In this document: positions 25,648 through 35,526 of the stretch, one piece after another | Numbering within the stretch: position 1 is the first letter of the stretch | How the letters are laid out: the number at the start of each line of letters is the position of its first letter | Assembly (NCBI RefSeq): GCF_020889625.1 | Contig: NZ_CP086380.1 | Coordinates: 1,445,001 to 1,509,000, forward strand | DNA length: 64,000 nt | Origin: Deinococcus radiophilus | GTDB lineage: Bacteria > Deinococcota > Deinococci > Deinococcales > Deinococcaceae | Direction: 5' to 3' | Program-made: the position numbers and the translations under genes | The notes under the pieces: model-generated | Database searches by the model: none | Told to the model about the DNA's origin: nothing | What the model saw: the letters and a program-made list of their open reading frames with translations, nothing else

Positions 25648-26583
25648 ATGCGTCCTACACGACACGCTGTTCCCCGCACCGCACCACCCGCGACCGTAGG
25701 GCGGTGGGACACCTGGTCCTTGGCCGCTGCACTGATCACCATCCTGTTCTGGGCCTCTGCCTTTGCAGGTGTGCGCGCCAGCCTCACCGAGTTCGGTCCT
25801 GGGCCACTGGCGCTGTACCGCTTCACATTTGCCAGCTTGGCCCTGGGGCTGTACGCCCTGGTGGCCCGAATTCCGCCCCCACCTCTCCGGCTGCTGCTGC
25901 CGGTGACTGGGGTCAGCCTGATCGGGATCACGGGCTACCACCTGCTGCTGAACTACGGTCAGGTCAGCGTACCTGCTGGAACCGCCAGCCTGATTATCGC
26001 GACTGTGCCGATCATGACCGCGCTCCTTTCACTGGGCCTGGGTCAGGAGCGCCTCAGTCCGCTGGGATGGCTGGGCAGCCTGATCAGCCTGGGCGGGGTC
26101 ATGCTGATCGTGCTGGGACGCGGGCAGGACATGAACTTCACAGCGGGGGCGCTGCTGGTCCTGGCCTCGGCACTGGCCAGTGCACTGTACTTTGTGCTGC
26201 AACGACCGCTGCTGGCCCAGGTCCGGCCACTGCAGTTCACGGTCTGGAGCCTGATCGCCGGCACCTTGCCGATGCTGATCTTTGCACCGGAGCTGCTGCG
26301 CGAGCTGCCCACTGCGCCCTGGCAAGCCCACCTGACCGTGCTGTATATCGGGCTGTTTCCAGCGGCGCTGGCCTACCTGACCTGGAGCTACGCCATCTCG
26401 CGGGTGGGGGCCGCCGCCTGCACCAACCTGATGTACCTGACTCCGGTGCTCGCGTCAGTCATCGCCTACCTGTGGCTGGGCGAACTGCCGACCCGCCTGA
26501 CCCTAGTGGGCGGGGCCATCGCACTGGGCGGCGTGGTGCTGGTCAACACGCTGGGGCGGCGGCCTGCGCCTAAACAGCCCTGA
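25648..26583 (+). CDS. EamA-type (DMT) transporter
   Basis: The 311-residue protein has ten hydrophobic helices as two EamA repeats (about residues 20-150 and 165-300). Landmarks are [18 protein letters not shown] early, [20 protein letters not shown] at the end of the first repeat and [20 protein letters not shown] in the second, typical of drug/metabolite exporters such as RhaT/YdcZ-like permeases. The substrate cannot be told. The ATG at 25648 follows TATAGT by 9 bases; a frame extension to 25594 is not needed. Confidence 0.9.
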   Translation: MRPTRHAVPRTAPPATVGRWDTWSLAAALITILFWASAFAGVRASLTEFGPGPLALYRFTFASLALGLYALVARIPPPPLRLLLPVTGVSLIGITGYHLLLNYGQVSVPAGTASLIIATVPIMTALLSLGLGQERLSPLGWLGSLISLGGVMLIVLGRGQDMNFTAGALLVLASALASALYFVLQRPLLAQVRPLQFTVWSLIAGTLPMLIFAPELLRELPTAPWQAHLTVLYIGLFPAALAYLTWSYAISRVGAAACTNLMYLTPVLASVIAYLWLGELPTRLTLVGGAIALGGVVLVNTLGRRPAPKQP

Positions 26584-26595
26584 AGCGCTGCCCTC

Positions 26596-27228
26596 CTAAA
26601 ACGTTGCACTGCGGCGCAAACGCTCGGTCCAGTTTTCTAGAGAATAGGCGGATGCGAACTTCCGGTGCTCCCACACCCAGCCCTGTAACGCCCCGCTCAG
26701 CGCCTCGGCGTCCGGCAGGGTCAGCGGCGGCAGGGCCGTCCAGGCCACCACGTCGCCACTGACATGCCAGCGGCGGTGCTGGGTGACCGTGTAACCCGGC
26801 AGCTGCCCCCGCAAGAACAGGTCTGCTTGATTCACCAGCGCAGCCGGGGCACCGGGGGCCAGTTCCAGTAGCTCGGTGGGCAGGTCACGGCGGGGCGCCA
26901 GCCGGGCCGCCAGATCACGGGCCTCCAAGACGAAGCGGCGCAGCTCCAACAGGTCGCGGGTGCGCCACTCACGCAGGGTGGCCTGGCCCCCGGTAATAGA
27001 CAGAATGAATTGACCATCCGGATAGTGTCCATCAGCTACCCCAGATTCATCAAACCAGCCCAGCGATAGGCAAAAGTCTGCGCCGTGATAAAAGACCTCG
27101 GCCAGGTGGCGGTCTAGGTCATGCTGGCGGTCCTGCTCGGCCAGGGAGCTGCCGAAATCCAAGTGCATCACGAAGCAGATGCTCCCTCCATAGAACCGGA
27201 CATCACTCAGCCGCTCAGGCAGAGTCAT
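26596..27228 (-). CDS. Unknown protein coupled to the MNT-HEPN fusion gene
   Basis: I do not recognise this 210-residue soluble protein. It starts MTLPERLSDVRFYGG and contains HLDFGSSLAEQDRQHDLDRH, an aromatic stretch YHGADFCLSLGWF, and a C-terminal part with HRKFASAYSLENWTERLRRS. The ATG at 27228 is inside the last codons of the MNT-HEPN gene, a 14-base overlap, with a GGAGG site about 10 bases upstream, so the two are translated together from one mRNA. This suggests a shared function, for example a third component, modulator or target of the toxin-antitoxin-like protein. Confidence 0.7.
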   Translation of the reverse strand: MTLPERLSDVRFYGGSICFVMHLDFGSSLAEQDRQHDLDRHLAEVFYHGADFCLSLGWFDESGVADGHYPDGQFILSITGGQATLREWRTRDLLELRRFVLEARDLAARLAPRRDLPTELLELAPGAPAALVNQADLFLRGQLPGYTVTQHRRWHVSGDVVAWTALPPLTLPDAEALSGALQGWVWEHRKFASAYSLENWTERLRRSATF

Positions 27229-27958
27229 CAGGACCGTCCTCCTCACCCTCAGCGATGGCCTGAATCAAGGGACGCAACTGGGGCAGCTCGTAGCGGGCCG
27301 TCTGCCAGACCAGATCCAGGTCTATGCCGAAATAGTCGTGCGCCACCAAGTTACGGATGTCGCGCAGCAGCGCCCAGGGAACCTCAGGGTGCAGGTCTTC
27401 CTGGCGCTGGGGAATGAATTTGGTCGTCTCGCCTAGCCGCGAGAGATTTCGCAGCACGGCGTCTACGGCCATATCGTCGCCCTTGAACGATTCACGGTCA
27501 TGCGGGGCCGTGTAGTCCACGATGCGGTCCAAAGAGTCCAGCAGGTCATAGACGCGCCAGCGCCAGCGTTTGCGGCGGTGGGTACGGTGCGGGCGCTCCG
27601 GCACCGCCATGATGTCCACAGCGTCGGCCAGGATGCCCCGGCGCAGGGCAGGCTTGATGGCGCCTTCAGTCATGGCATCTATGCGGGTCTCAAGCACATC
27701 CTCAAACAGATCCTTGGCTGCCATCAAGTCCAGCAGGCCCGCACCGGGACGCAGGTCCAGTAATAGGTCCACATCGCTCAGATCAGTGGCCTCGCCGCGG
27801 GCCACCGAACCGAACACCCGTACCCGCGTCACCCCCAGCCGCCGCCACCCCTCCTCGGCGCTGCGGAGCCGGGCAGCCACGGCCCTGAGGCTGGAGTCAC
27901 GGAGTCTACGCGAAGGTGCAGATGGGGGCGGCGGAGCGGCACGTTTGGCAGGCGTCAT
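27215..27958 (-). CDS. Fused MNT nucleotidyltransferase-HEPN protein
   Basis: The 247-residue protein joins two domains that usually come as separate genes, MntA and HepT. The N-terminal nucleotidyltransferase has GSVARGEATDLSDVDLLLDL (about residues 50-69), the GSx10DxD pattern needed for metal and ATP. The C-terminal HEPN (DUF86) domain (about 135-235) ends with RNLVAHDY, i.e. the RX4HXY motif with R202, H207 and Y209. In MntA/HepT systems the antitoxin adds AMP to that tyrosine to silence the HEPN RNase. Here both lie in one chain, so the switch could be intramolecular. A coupled downstream gene overlaps by 14 bases. The first 20 residues are proline-rich. Confidence 0.88.
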   Translation of the reverse strand: MTPAKRAAPPPPSAPSRRLRDSSLRAVAARLRSAEEGWRRLGVTRVRVFGSVARGEATDLSDVDLLLDLRPGAGLLDLMAAKDLFEDVLETRIDAMTEGAIKPALRRGILADAVDIMAVPERPHRTHRRKRWRWRVYDLLDSLDRIVDYTAPHDRESFKGDDMAVDAVLRNLSRLGETTKFIPQRQEDLHPEVPWALLRDIRNLVAHDYFGIDLDLVWQTARYELPQLRPLIQAIAEGEEDGPDDSA

Positions 27959-28029
27959 CTTCCCCAGGATAGCGGCCCCAGCCAGACCTTCTGACCCACG
28001 CCCAACCTGCTCCCCTTACAATGCAGCCG

Positions 28030-28629
28030 ATGGAAGTTAAGCCTCCGCCAGTCAGTCCTCCGCCAGAACGTTCCGGTCGCCTTCCAGCAGGCTGGGCCGC
28101 CGGATTGGCAGGGGTGTTGGTCGGATTGCTGGGCTTAGGAACGGCTTTCTGGGCTCTGCGCGACAGCAGCGAAGTGACGGTCATCGGCACCGACGGTCTA
28201 CCGCAGGCTACGCCGACCACGCTGCTGCCCACTGAACCAGCACCCAGCGCGACTGCCCAGACCAACGACCTGAGCGCCTCTCAAAGTGGCAATCATTCTG
28301 CCTTGCTGGAGATGGACATCCCGACCGGTTTTGCCCCGCCGGAACTGCAGACACTCAGCTTTACGGACGCCTTTGCCCAGGCCGCCGCCTACCGTGGCTG
28401 GCGCTGCGGACAAACCGAGGTGATTCTTTTCTCCCAGAGCCAGCAGGCGGTTCCAGCGGTACAGGAACAGCTCCTGAATCTGGGCTATCAGGTCACGCCC
28501 ACCGAGGCAGCCCTGGGCGAAGATGAAAGCTGGCTGGCCCACCACGCCTCCAAAAGCACCCTCTTCGGCAGCTTTTCTACCGGCGAAGAGGGCCGCGGCA
28601 ACGTCAGTGTCTGCGCCACCTTGCCCTGA
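28030..28629 (+). CDS. Hypothetical membrane-anchored protein
   Basis: The 199-residue protein has a proline-rich cytoplasmic start, one membrane helix (WAAGLAGVLVGLLGLGTAFW, about 22-41) and an exported domain with two conserved-looking cysteines (WRCGQTEVILFS and NVSVCATLP) that might form a disulfide. The middle is Ser/Thr/Pro-rich. No known family. The ATG at 28030 follows TACAAT by 7 bases; an earlier ATG at 28021 overlaps that -10 box and is less likely. It precedes the Roadblock gene on the same strand, about 90 bases away. Confidence 0.7.
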   Translation: MEVKPPPVSPPPERSGRLPAGWAAGLAGVLVGLLGLGTAFWALRDSSEVTVIGTDGLPQATPTTLLPTEPAPSATAQTNDLSASQSGNHSALLEMDIPTGFAPPELQTLSFTDAFAQAAAYRGWRCGQTEVILFSQSQQAVPAVQEQLLNLGYQVTPTEAALGEDESWLAHHASKSTLFGSFSTGEEGRGNVSVCATLP

Positions 28630-28718
28630 GCTGACCCGCTTGGTTTCATCAAGTTTTCATAATTTGGGAAAACAATTCTGTGACGCTTAGGCAACTACCC
28701 TGAGTGCTGGGAGCCTCC

Positions 28719-29474
28719 ATGCCAGACACCGCACTGACCGCCAGCTACCATACCGCCCTGAACGAACTGACCCGCCTGGAGCAGTCGCAGACTGGCCTGC
28801 AGCCTGGACAGTTGCGAGCTGTGCTGGATACCACTCTGGAGCAGCAGGGCCTGAGTGGCCGGACGCTTGAAGCCGATCAGCTCGAAGTCCTGCTGTTTCC
28901 AGAGCTGGACAGCCGCCTAGAAAATGCCATAGACACTGGCGTACTTTCTGCCGAAGATCGCCGCGCTGCCCTACGCCATATTTCTGAACTGCTGGCCGCC
29001 CAGCAACTTGAGGCCATGATGCCTGGCGGCGCGGCTCAGCAGAATGCCAGTGCCCTGGACGATCTGGCCGAGGATGACTGGGAATTTGGCGAGGACGACT
29101 TTGAGCTGGATGATCCGGAATATGTTTCGGCACCGAGTCTGCGCCGCTATGACCTCAGCCAAAGTGCCGATCAGGACCGACTGATTACCGAGCTGGGCCG
29201 GGTCAGCGGAGTGCAGAGTGTGATGGTCTGTCGCCAGAATGGCGAGGTCGTCCAATCGCGCTCACTGAACGACCTGACCAAGCTGGGCAGCGTCGTGGCT
29301 GCGACCGTCATGCTGCTCCGGGGGCGTTCGCTGCGGCTGATGTCGGCCCAGGTCGGCGGCACCGTGGTCTGTGTACGCCCCATGGGTGAACACGCTGTGG
29401 CTGTCCTGGCCGACCCCGGCGTCAACATCGGACGTCTGCTCAGCGAACTGGGGCAACTGCAGGAAGCGGTCTGA
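28719..29474 (+). CDS. Roadblock/LC7-domain protein
   Basis: The 251-residue protein has an N-terminal helical region, an acidic linker (LAEDDWEFGEDDFELDDPEY, about 113-132) and a C-terminal Roadblock/LC7 domain (about 150-245, with GRVSGVQSVMVCRQNGEVV and GEHAVAVLADPGVNIGRLL). In bacteria such domains form dimers and often regulate small Ras-like GTPases of the MglA type or polarity and motility systems. No GTPase gene is in this window next to it. It is followed after 6 bases by the large membrane protein gene at 29481, likely the same operon. Confidence 0.82.
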   Translation: MPDTALTASYHTALNELTRLEQSQTGLQPGQLRAVLDTTLEQQGLSGRTLEADQLEVLLFPELDSRLENAIDTGVLSAEDRRAALRHISELLAAQQLEAMMPGGAAQQNASALDDLAEDDWEFGEDDFELDDPEYVSAPSLRRYDLSQSADQDRLITELGRVSGVQSVMVCRQNGEVVQSRSLNDLTKLGSVVAATVMLLRGRSLRLMSAQVGGTVVCVRPMGEHAVAVLADPGVNIGRLLSELGQLQEAV

Positions 29475-29480
29475 CCCCTG

Positions 29481-31085
29481 ATGCGGGGAGCTGCCATCAT
29501 GCTGCTGAGCGCTGGGCTGGGCTTTCTGCCCGCAGCACAGGCCCAGCAACTGGATGCCTACCGCACCCTCAATGGCGCCCTGAGCGCCGCTGCTGCTGCC
29601 CGCAATGAGAGTGCCGCCAGTGCACTGGACCAGCTGAACGCCGCTGACCGGGCACTGGCCGAATTGAATTCCAGCCTGACTGACCGGCAACTGGCCAGCA
29701 CCCTTGCGGGTACGCTGGGTGAAGCCCGCGCCGCTCTGGCCCGCCAACCTGCCGACTTGGAAGCCCAGACATTGCATGCTCGGGCGCTCGCCCGGCAAGC
29801 CCTCTATACCCAGACCACGGCTGATCTGCTGCAATATGGCCTGAATGGCGAGACCCGGCCCCGCCTGGAACAACTGGCCGCCGACTTCGACCTTGATCAG
29901 GCACAGAGCGTGGCACTGCTTGCGGCTGCCAACCGTGGCGACATTCCCGATGTCACCACCCGCCTGCAACAAGCTGCTGCACGGCAAGCGGTCCGGCTGC
30001 TGGAACCCTGGAGCCTGAACGCTACCTTGTCACAGTCCGAGGCTTACCTAAGGTTGGTCCAGGCCAATGGCTGGCATTTCATCCTTCAGGAAGCCCGCGA
30101 CATTCCCAGTACCCAGGCCGACAGTTATGCCGAAGTGATTGCCCTGGTGGCCGACCGTGAAGCGGCCCAGGCTGCGCCACAAATCCGTGCGCTGTACTTT
30201 GCCGCGCTGCAAACGGCCCAGACACGTGAACGGGCCATGCAGCCGGTTAACCTTCCACCACCATCGGAGACGGCAGGCGCTAACACGACTGCGGCGTCTA
30301 CCACATCCCTTTCGGAAGAAGAACAGTTGACGGCTGCCCTCTACGGCACCCTGGCCCGCGCCCTGACCTCAGCCATCAGCAATGAGCAGGCACTGACCCG
30401 TGAACAGCTTCAAGCAGCTGAGGCCCTGGCCCGCGCCCTGCCGCAGGACTGGCAGGGTCCGCAGGCCGAACAACTCGCAAATCACCTTGCCAGCCTCTCT
30501 GACCGCGCTGGCCTGCGCCCTGGGGACATTATCGGCAGCATGATGGAAGTGCGGGCACTCGAACGTCACGTTGGCGGCCTGCCCAGCGATGAGTTGCCTG
30601 CACAACGCTGGGTGGCGACCTTTTGGAATGGAGGCATGCAGGCCCTGGCCTTCTTCCTGCTGTCAGTTCTGGTGCCGCTGCCCTTCTATTACAAGGCGCG
30701 GGCGCTGGGACGGCGTGGCGCGGCCTGGCGAAAAGTCTCCTTCGGCATCGGGTTGCTGTTGGCCCCACTGGTCCTTGAAGGTATCGCCTCCGTGGCGACT
30801 TGGCTGGGGGATGTGCTGGGTGTGTCCGCTTTGGGCCTGCTAGGCAACCTGAGTATCCGCCAAAGTCCACCTGGACAGCTGGCCTGGTGGCTGCTAAGCC
30901 TGAGCGGCCTGATCCTGCTGATTCTGGGCTTCCGCCAACTGGGACAACCGCGTGACCGCCTGGCCTCGGCGCGGCAAAGTTGGGACGCATCACGCCATAA
31001 TCTGGAATCCGGCACCACCCAGAGTGGCGCAACCCCGCTACCCGACGCCAATACCCCGTCCAACAAAACGTTCTGGCAGCGCTGA
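29481..31085 (+). CDS. Large exported protein with C-terminal membrane helices
   Basis: I do not recognise this 534-residue protein. It begins with a signal peptide (MRGAAIMLLSAGLGFLPAAQ, cleavage after AQA), followed by about 350 residues of alanine/glutamine-rich helices resembling a repeat or coiled bundle (QLNAADRALAELNSSLTDRQ). Near the C-terminus are three hydrophobic segments (ALAFFLLSVLVPLPFYY, SFGIGLLLAPLVLEGIAS, LAWWLLSLSGLILLILGF) and a polar tail. It follows the Roadblock gene by 6 bases, so a role in the same envelope or polarity complex is possible but unproven. Confidence 0.75.
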   Translation: MRGAAIMLLSAGLGFLPAAQAQQLDAYRTLNGALSAAAAARNESAASALDQLNAADRALAELNSSLTDRQLASTLAGTLGEARAALARQPADLEAQTLHARALARQALYTQTTADLLQYGLNGETRPRLEQLAADFDLDQAQSVALLAAANRGDIPDVTTRLQQAAARQAVRLLEPWSLNATLSQSEAYLRLVQANGWHFILQEARDIPSTQADSYAEVIALVADREAAQAAPQIRALYFAALQTAQTRERAMQPVNLPPPSETAGANTTAASTTSLSEEEQLTAALYGTLARALTSAISNEQALTREQLQAAEALARALPQDWQGPQAEQLANHLASLSDRAGLRPGDIIGSMMEVRALERHVGGLPSDELPAQRWVATFWNGGMQALAFFLLSVLVPLPFYYKARALGRRGAAWRKVSFGIGLLLAPLVLEGIASVATWLGDVLGVSALGLLGNLSIRQSPPGQLAWWLLSLSGLILLILGFRQLGQPRDRLASARQSWDASRHNLESGTTQSGATPLPDANTPSNKTFWQR

Positions 31086-31158
31086 GGGTATAGGGTTCCT
31101 TCCATGTGGCTCAGGCAGATCTAGAAGGAACAAAGGAAATCGGCCACCCATATCAACA

Positions 31159-31196
31159 GAGCAAGAGGCCAGGGCGTACACCCTGGCCTCTTGCTC
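31159..31196. terminator. Terminator downstream of groEL
   Basis: Perfect 16-base arms GAGCAAGAGGCCAGGG (31159-31174) and its complement (31181-31196) flank a six-base loop. It lies between the convergent 29481 gene and groEL and can stop both. Confidence 0.8.
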
Positions 31197-31232
31197 AGCT
31201 TCCCGCTTCTCGCGTTCAGCCTGCTTCTACTC

Positions 31233-32873
<1,641 letters not shown>

Positions 32874-32990
32874 GGTGGTTGCTCCTTGAGAGGGGGCGGC
32901 AGACTTCGGTCACGCTTTAAGCGACTGCTCGCCTCAGGGTTGATTTTGTACAGAGGTCATGCAACAAAGCGGCCCTGACGGGCCTTACAG

Positions 32991-33278
32991 TCACTCTACG
33001 ATGGCCAGAATGTCGCGCTCGGACAGCAGGGAGTAGTCCTTGCCTTCCACGCTGACTTCGGTGCCGCCATACTTGGCGAAGTAGACAGTGTCGCCCACGT
33101 TCACTTCCAGGGCCACGCGCTCGCCGCTGTCGAGCAGCTTGCCGCTGCCCACAGCCACGACTTTGCCGCGCTGGCTTTTTTCTTTGGCGCTGTCGGGTAC
33201 ATACAGGCCCTCGGCGGTCTTCTGCTCAGCTTCCTCGATAATTTCGACCAGCACACGGTCTCCTAAAGGTTTCAGCAT
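32991..33278 (-). CDS. groS: Co-chaperonin GroES
   Basis: GroES is the 10-kDa lid of GroEL. The 95-residue protein has [20 protein letters not shown] at the start, a mobile loop region ([20 protein letters not shown]) and a C-terminal [15 protein letters not shown], all normal. It is first in groES-groEL, and an AAGGAGG site precedes the ATG (33278). Confidence 0.98.
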   Translation of the reverse strand: MLKPLGDRVLVEIIEEAEQKTAEGLYVPDSAKEKSQRGKVVAVGSGKLLDSGERVALEVNVGDTVYFAKYGGTEVSVEGKDYSLLSERDILAIVE

Positions 33279-33359
33279 TTACGTTCCTCCTTGAATGAAA
33301 TGAATGTCTACGAAGAGGGAGTGGGAATGTCCCGCCTACCCAGATCTTCTTGAGGCCCA

Positions 33360-33388
33360 AGGTAAAGGCGAATCACAGAAACTGTCAA
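33360..33388 (-). promoter_or_regulatory. Sigma-70-like promoter of groESL
   Basis: On the minus strand TTGACA (33388-33383) and TTACCT (33365-33360) are spaced by 17 bases, about 82 bases before the groES start. The -35 is a perfect consensus. No CIRCE-type inverted repeat (TTAGCACTC/GAGTGCTAA) is visible in 33279-33530. Confidence 0.7.
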
Positions 33389-33530
33389 GTGATCAATCCA
33401 ACAAATCTGAGTGCGTCATACTCAAATCTCGCAGATGACAGGGTTTTCCGAAACTGCGTTCTCAGCGATGTCCTATGATGTATATATGTCTAAGATATAT
33501 AGTTCATCTCCCCTTAGGGACACCTTCTAG

Positions 33531-34124
33531 GTGGCAGCACGTCCTTCTCTGCTGGGTCTCACACCCTGGACCGCAGCGCTAGAGGTGCTAGGCAACGCCC
33601 CTGTGAGTGTGGCCCGCATCAACGTGGATGCCTTCGGCCGTCTGAGCGAGCAACTGGGCCGCAGCGCCGCCGAAAGCCTGCTGCGTGGGCTGGAACGTGA
33701 CCTGTCTACCCACTTTCCGAGTGACGCCCTCTTGGGACAGCTGGGGCCAGACGAATATGGCGTGATTCTGCCCGAAACCTCGCCTGAAACTGCCCTGCGG
33801 CTGCTGGATGATCTGGTGCGCCACTTTGCCCGGCACCGCGACCCGCGCTGGCCGCCTGGTGTCGGCCTGAGTGCCGGGATCGCCAGTCGGCCTGCCCACG
33901 CTGGGAGTGCCGCTGATCTGCTGTTACATGCCGACGAAGCCCTGCTGCGGGCCAAGCGCGAGGGCCGGGGCCGCGCCTGCCTCTATACCCCCGCAAAAAT
34001 GGTCCTGAAGGCCAACTACTATCCCCGCAGTCAACTGGACCGCCTTAAAAAGCGTGCCCGCGCCGAAGGCCGTAGCGAAGCCGAACTGTTACGGGAGGCG
34101 CTGGACCGGTACCTGCAGAGCTGA
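33531..34124 (+). CDS. Degenerate GGDEF domain fused to a ribbon-helix-helix
   Basis: The 197-residue protein has a GGDEF-like domain (about residues 15-152) with NVDAFGRLSEQLG, the metal-site Asp33, but the signature is GPDEY (72-76) instead of GGDEF/GGEEF, so cyclic-di-GMP synthesis is doubtful. A C-terminal segment (about 156-197, MVLKANYYPRSQLDRLKKRA, then SEAELLREALDRYLQ) looks like a ribbon-helix-helix DNA-binding domain. A nucleotide-sensing transcription factor is a reasonable guess. The start is GTG at 33531, with a TATATAGT-like -10 some 30 bases upstream. The fusion is unusual. Confidence 0.75.
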   Translation: MAARPSLLGLTPWTAALEVLGNAPVSVARINVDAFGRLSEQLGRSAAESLLRGLERDLSTHFPSDALLGQLGPDEYGVILPETSPETALRLLDDLVRHFARHRDPRWPPGVGLSAGIASRPAHAGSAADLLLHADEALLRAKREGRGRACLYTPAKMVLKANYYPRSQLDRLKKRARAEGRSEAELLREALDRYLQS

Positions 34125-34149
34125 GCGCCTCCGACTCCCACCTGCTGCC

Positions 34150-34731
34150 CTACTCCAGCAACTTCACCAGCGCCCTCATCCGCGAGGTATCAACCTCATC
34201 CGCCGTGATGTCCATCATGACCGTATCGAAACGCTCGGCACCCAGCCGCACGGCCCCACGCCGCCGCCCGATTTCGCGGAAGCCCACCTTCTCGTAGGCG
34301 CGAATGCCGCGCACGTTGTACGAGAAGACGTTCAGCTGGATGTTATGCAGCCCCAAGAAAAACATGCCGTATTCCACCAGCAATCCAGTGGCTTCGCTGC
34401 CGTAACCGCCCCCCCAGTATTCAGGGTTGTGAATGCTGATGCCCAGCTCGGCAGTGCCGTGGCGGTGATGGATGGACCGCAGGTCGGTGCCGCCGATCAA
34501 GCTGCCGCTCTCGCGCTCATAGATGCCGAAAGTAACGCCTTCTGCACTGCTTTTGGCGATGCTCTCGAAATAGGCTTCTTCGTCCTGAAGACTGAAGGCA
34601 CCGCCGTAGGCTCCCAGATAGGTGGTCAGTTCCAGATTGGCGAAGCGCCGGGCCAGCTCAGGAATGTCCTCGCGGCGTAGGCGGGCCAGAATAACTTTTT
34701 CTCCGGTCAGCACAGGGTGTAGTTCACTCAT
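34150..34731 (-). CDS. GNAT-family N-acetyltransferase
   Basis: The 193-residue protein belongs to the RimJ/RimL-like GNAT branch. It has RLRREDIPELARRFANLELT, the acetyl-CoA pyrophosphate loop in NPEYWGGGYGSEATGLLVEYG, and a late motif NVRGIRAYEKVGFREIGRRR. The substrate may be a protein N-terminus or an amine. The ATG at 34731 lies 5 bases after TAGCCT (minus strand), so it is probably leaderless. A longer frame to 34800 lacks support. Confidence 0.88.
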   Translation of the reverse strand: MSELHPVLTGEKVILARLRREDIPELARRFANLELTTYLGAYGGAFSLQDEEAYFESIAKSSAEGVTFGIYERESGSLIGGTDLRSIHHRHGTAELGISIHNPEYWGGGYGSEATGLLVEYGMFFLGLHNIQLNVFSYNVRGIRAYEKVGFREIGRRRGAVRLGAERFDTVMMDITADEVDTSRMRALVKLLE

Positions 34732-34872
34732 GGCCCAGGCTAGCGCGGGTGAGCGCGGTCGGTCATACGTCAGGTGGCGTAGTGGGGAGGAGCAGGGCAA
34801 TCACAGCGCACGCTGGCTTAACGGCATCACGTCGCCTCTTGCCCGGCTTGTTTTGCGCTAAAAAGAAAAGTT

Positions 34873-35526
34873 ATGAGTGACGCACCTTCCATCTATCCCA
34901 TTCGGCTGTACGGCGACCCCGTACTGCGCCGCAAGGCCCGGCCACTGGCGCATACCGACACCTTAGAACTGCCAGGCTTTGGGCCACAGAACTTGCGCCA
35001 GGTGGCCGACACCATGCTGGAAACCATGTTCGAGGCGCGGGGCGTGGGCCTGGCTGCGCCGCAGGTGGGCCTGGGTGTGCGGATGTTCGTGGCGGTGGAA
35101 TACGAGGACGACGAAGAAGAGAACGAGGGCCAGGAGACACCGCTCAAATCGCGGGTCCTGCGCGAGTTCGTGATGCTGAACCCTCGGCTAAGCGTCATAG
35201 ACAAGAAGAAGGTCCGCTCGGAGACCGAAGGCTGCCTGAGCATCCCCGACATCTACGAGGAGGGCGTGCCGCGTGCCCGTGCCGTACGGCTGGACTACAC
35301 TGATCTGGACGGCCGGATGCAGAGCGTGGAGGCGGAGGATTACCTCGCCCGTGTCTTTCAGCACGAGTTCGACCATCTGGAAGGCAAACTGTTTATCGAT
35401 TATCTGCCACAGGACACTGTGAACGAGTACCGGGGTGCTCTGCTGGCCATGCAGCGCCAAGCCAAGCAACATCTGGACCGGCTGCGTCATCAGGCCGCCG
35501 ACGGACACCGCCATGAGCGCCTCTGA
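34873..35526 (+). CDS. def: Peptide deformylase
   Basis: Def removes the formyl group from nascent proteins. The 217-residue protein has the three motifs GVGLAAPQVG (about 56-65), EGCLSIP (about 119-125, with the metal Cys) and QHEFDHLEG (about 160-168, HExxH-type with the two metal His). A charged insertion EYEDDEEENEGQETPLKS near residue 75-92 is longer than in E. coli. The gene overlaps fmt, which forms the formyl-methionine it removes, a classical operon pairing. The start is preceded by AAAAGAAAAG, a weak purine-rich site. Confidence 0.95.
   Translation: MSDAPSIYPIRLYGDPVLRRKARPLAHTDTLELPGFGPQNLRQVADTMLETMFEARGVGLAAPQVGLGVRMFVAVEYEDDEEENEGQETPLKSRVLREFVMLNPRLSVIDKKKVRSETEGCLSIPDIYEEGVPRARAVRLDYTDLDGRMQSVEAEDYLARVFQHEFDHLEGKLFIDYLPQDTVNEYRGALLAMQRQAKQHLDRLRHQAADGHRHERL

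Noticed and set aside
33279..33530. CIRCE/HrcA operator before groES
   Set aside because: No TTAGCACTC/GAGTGCTAA inverted repeat is found; only a consensus promoter is present.
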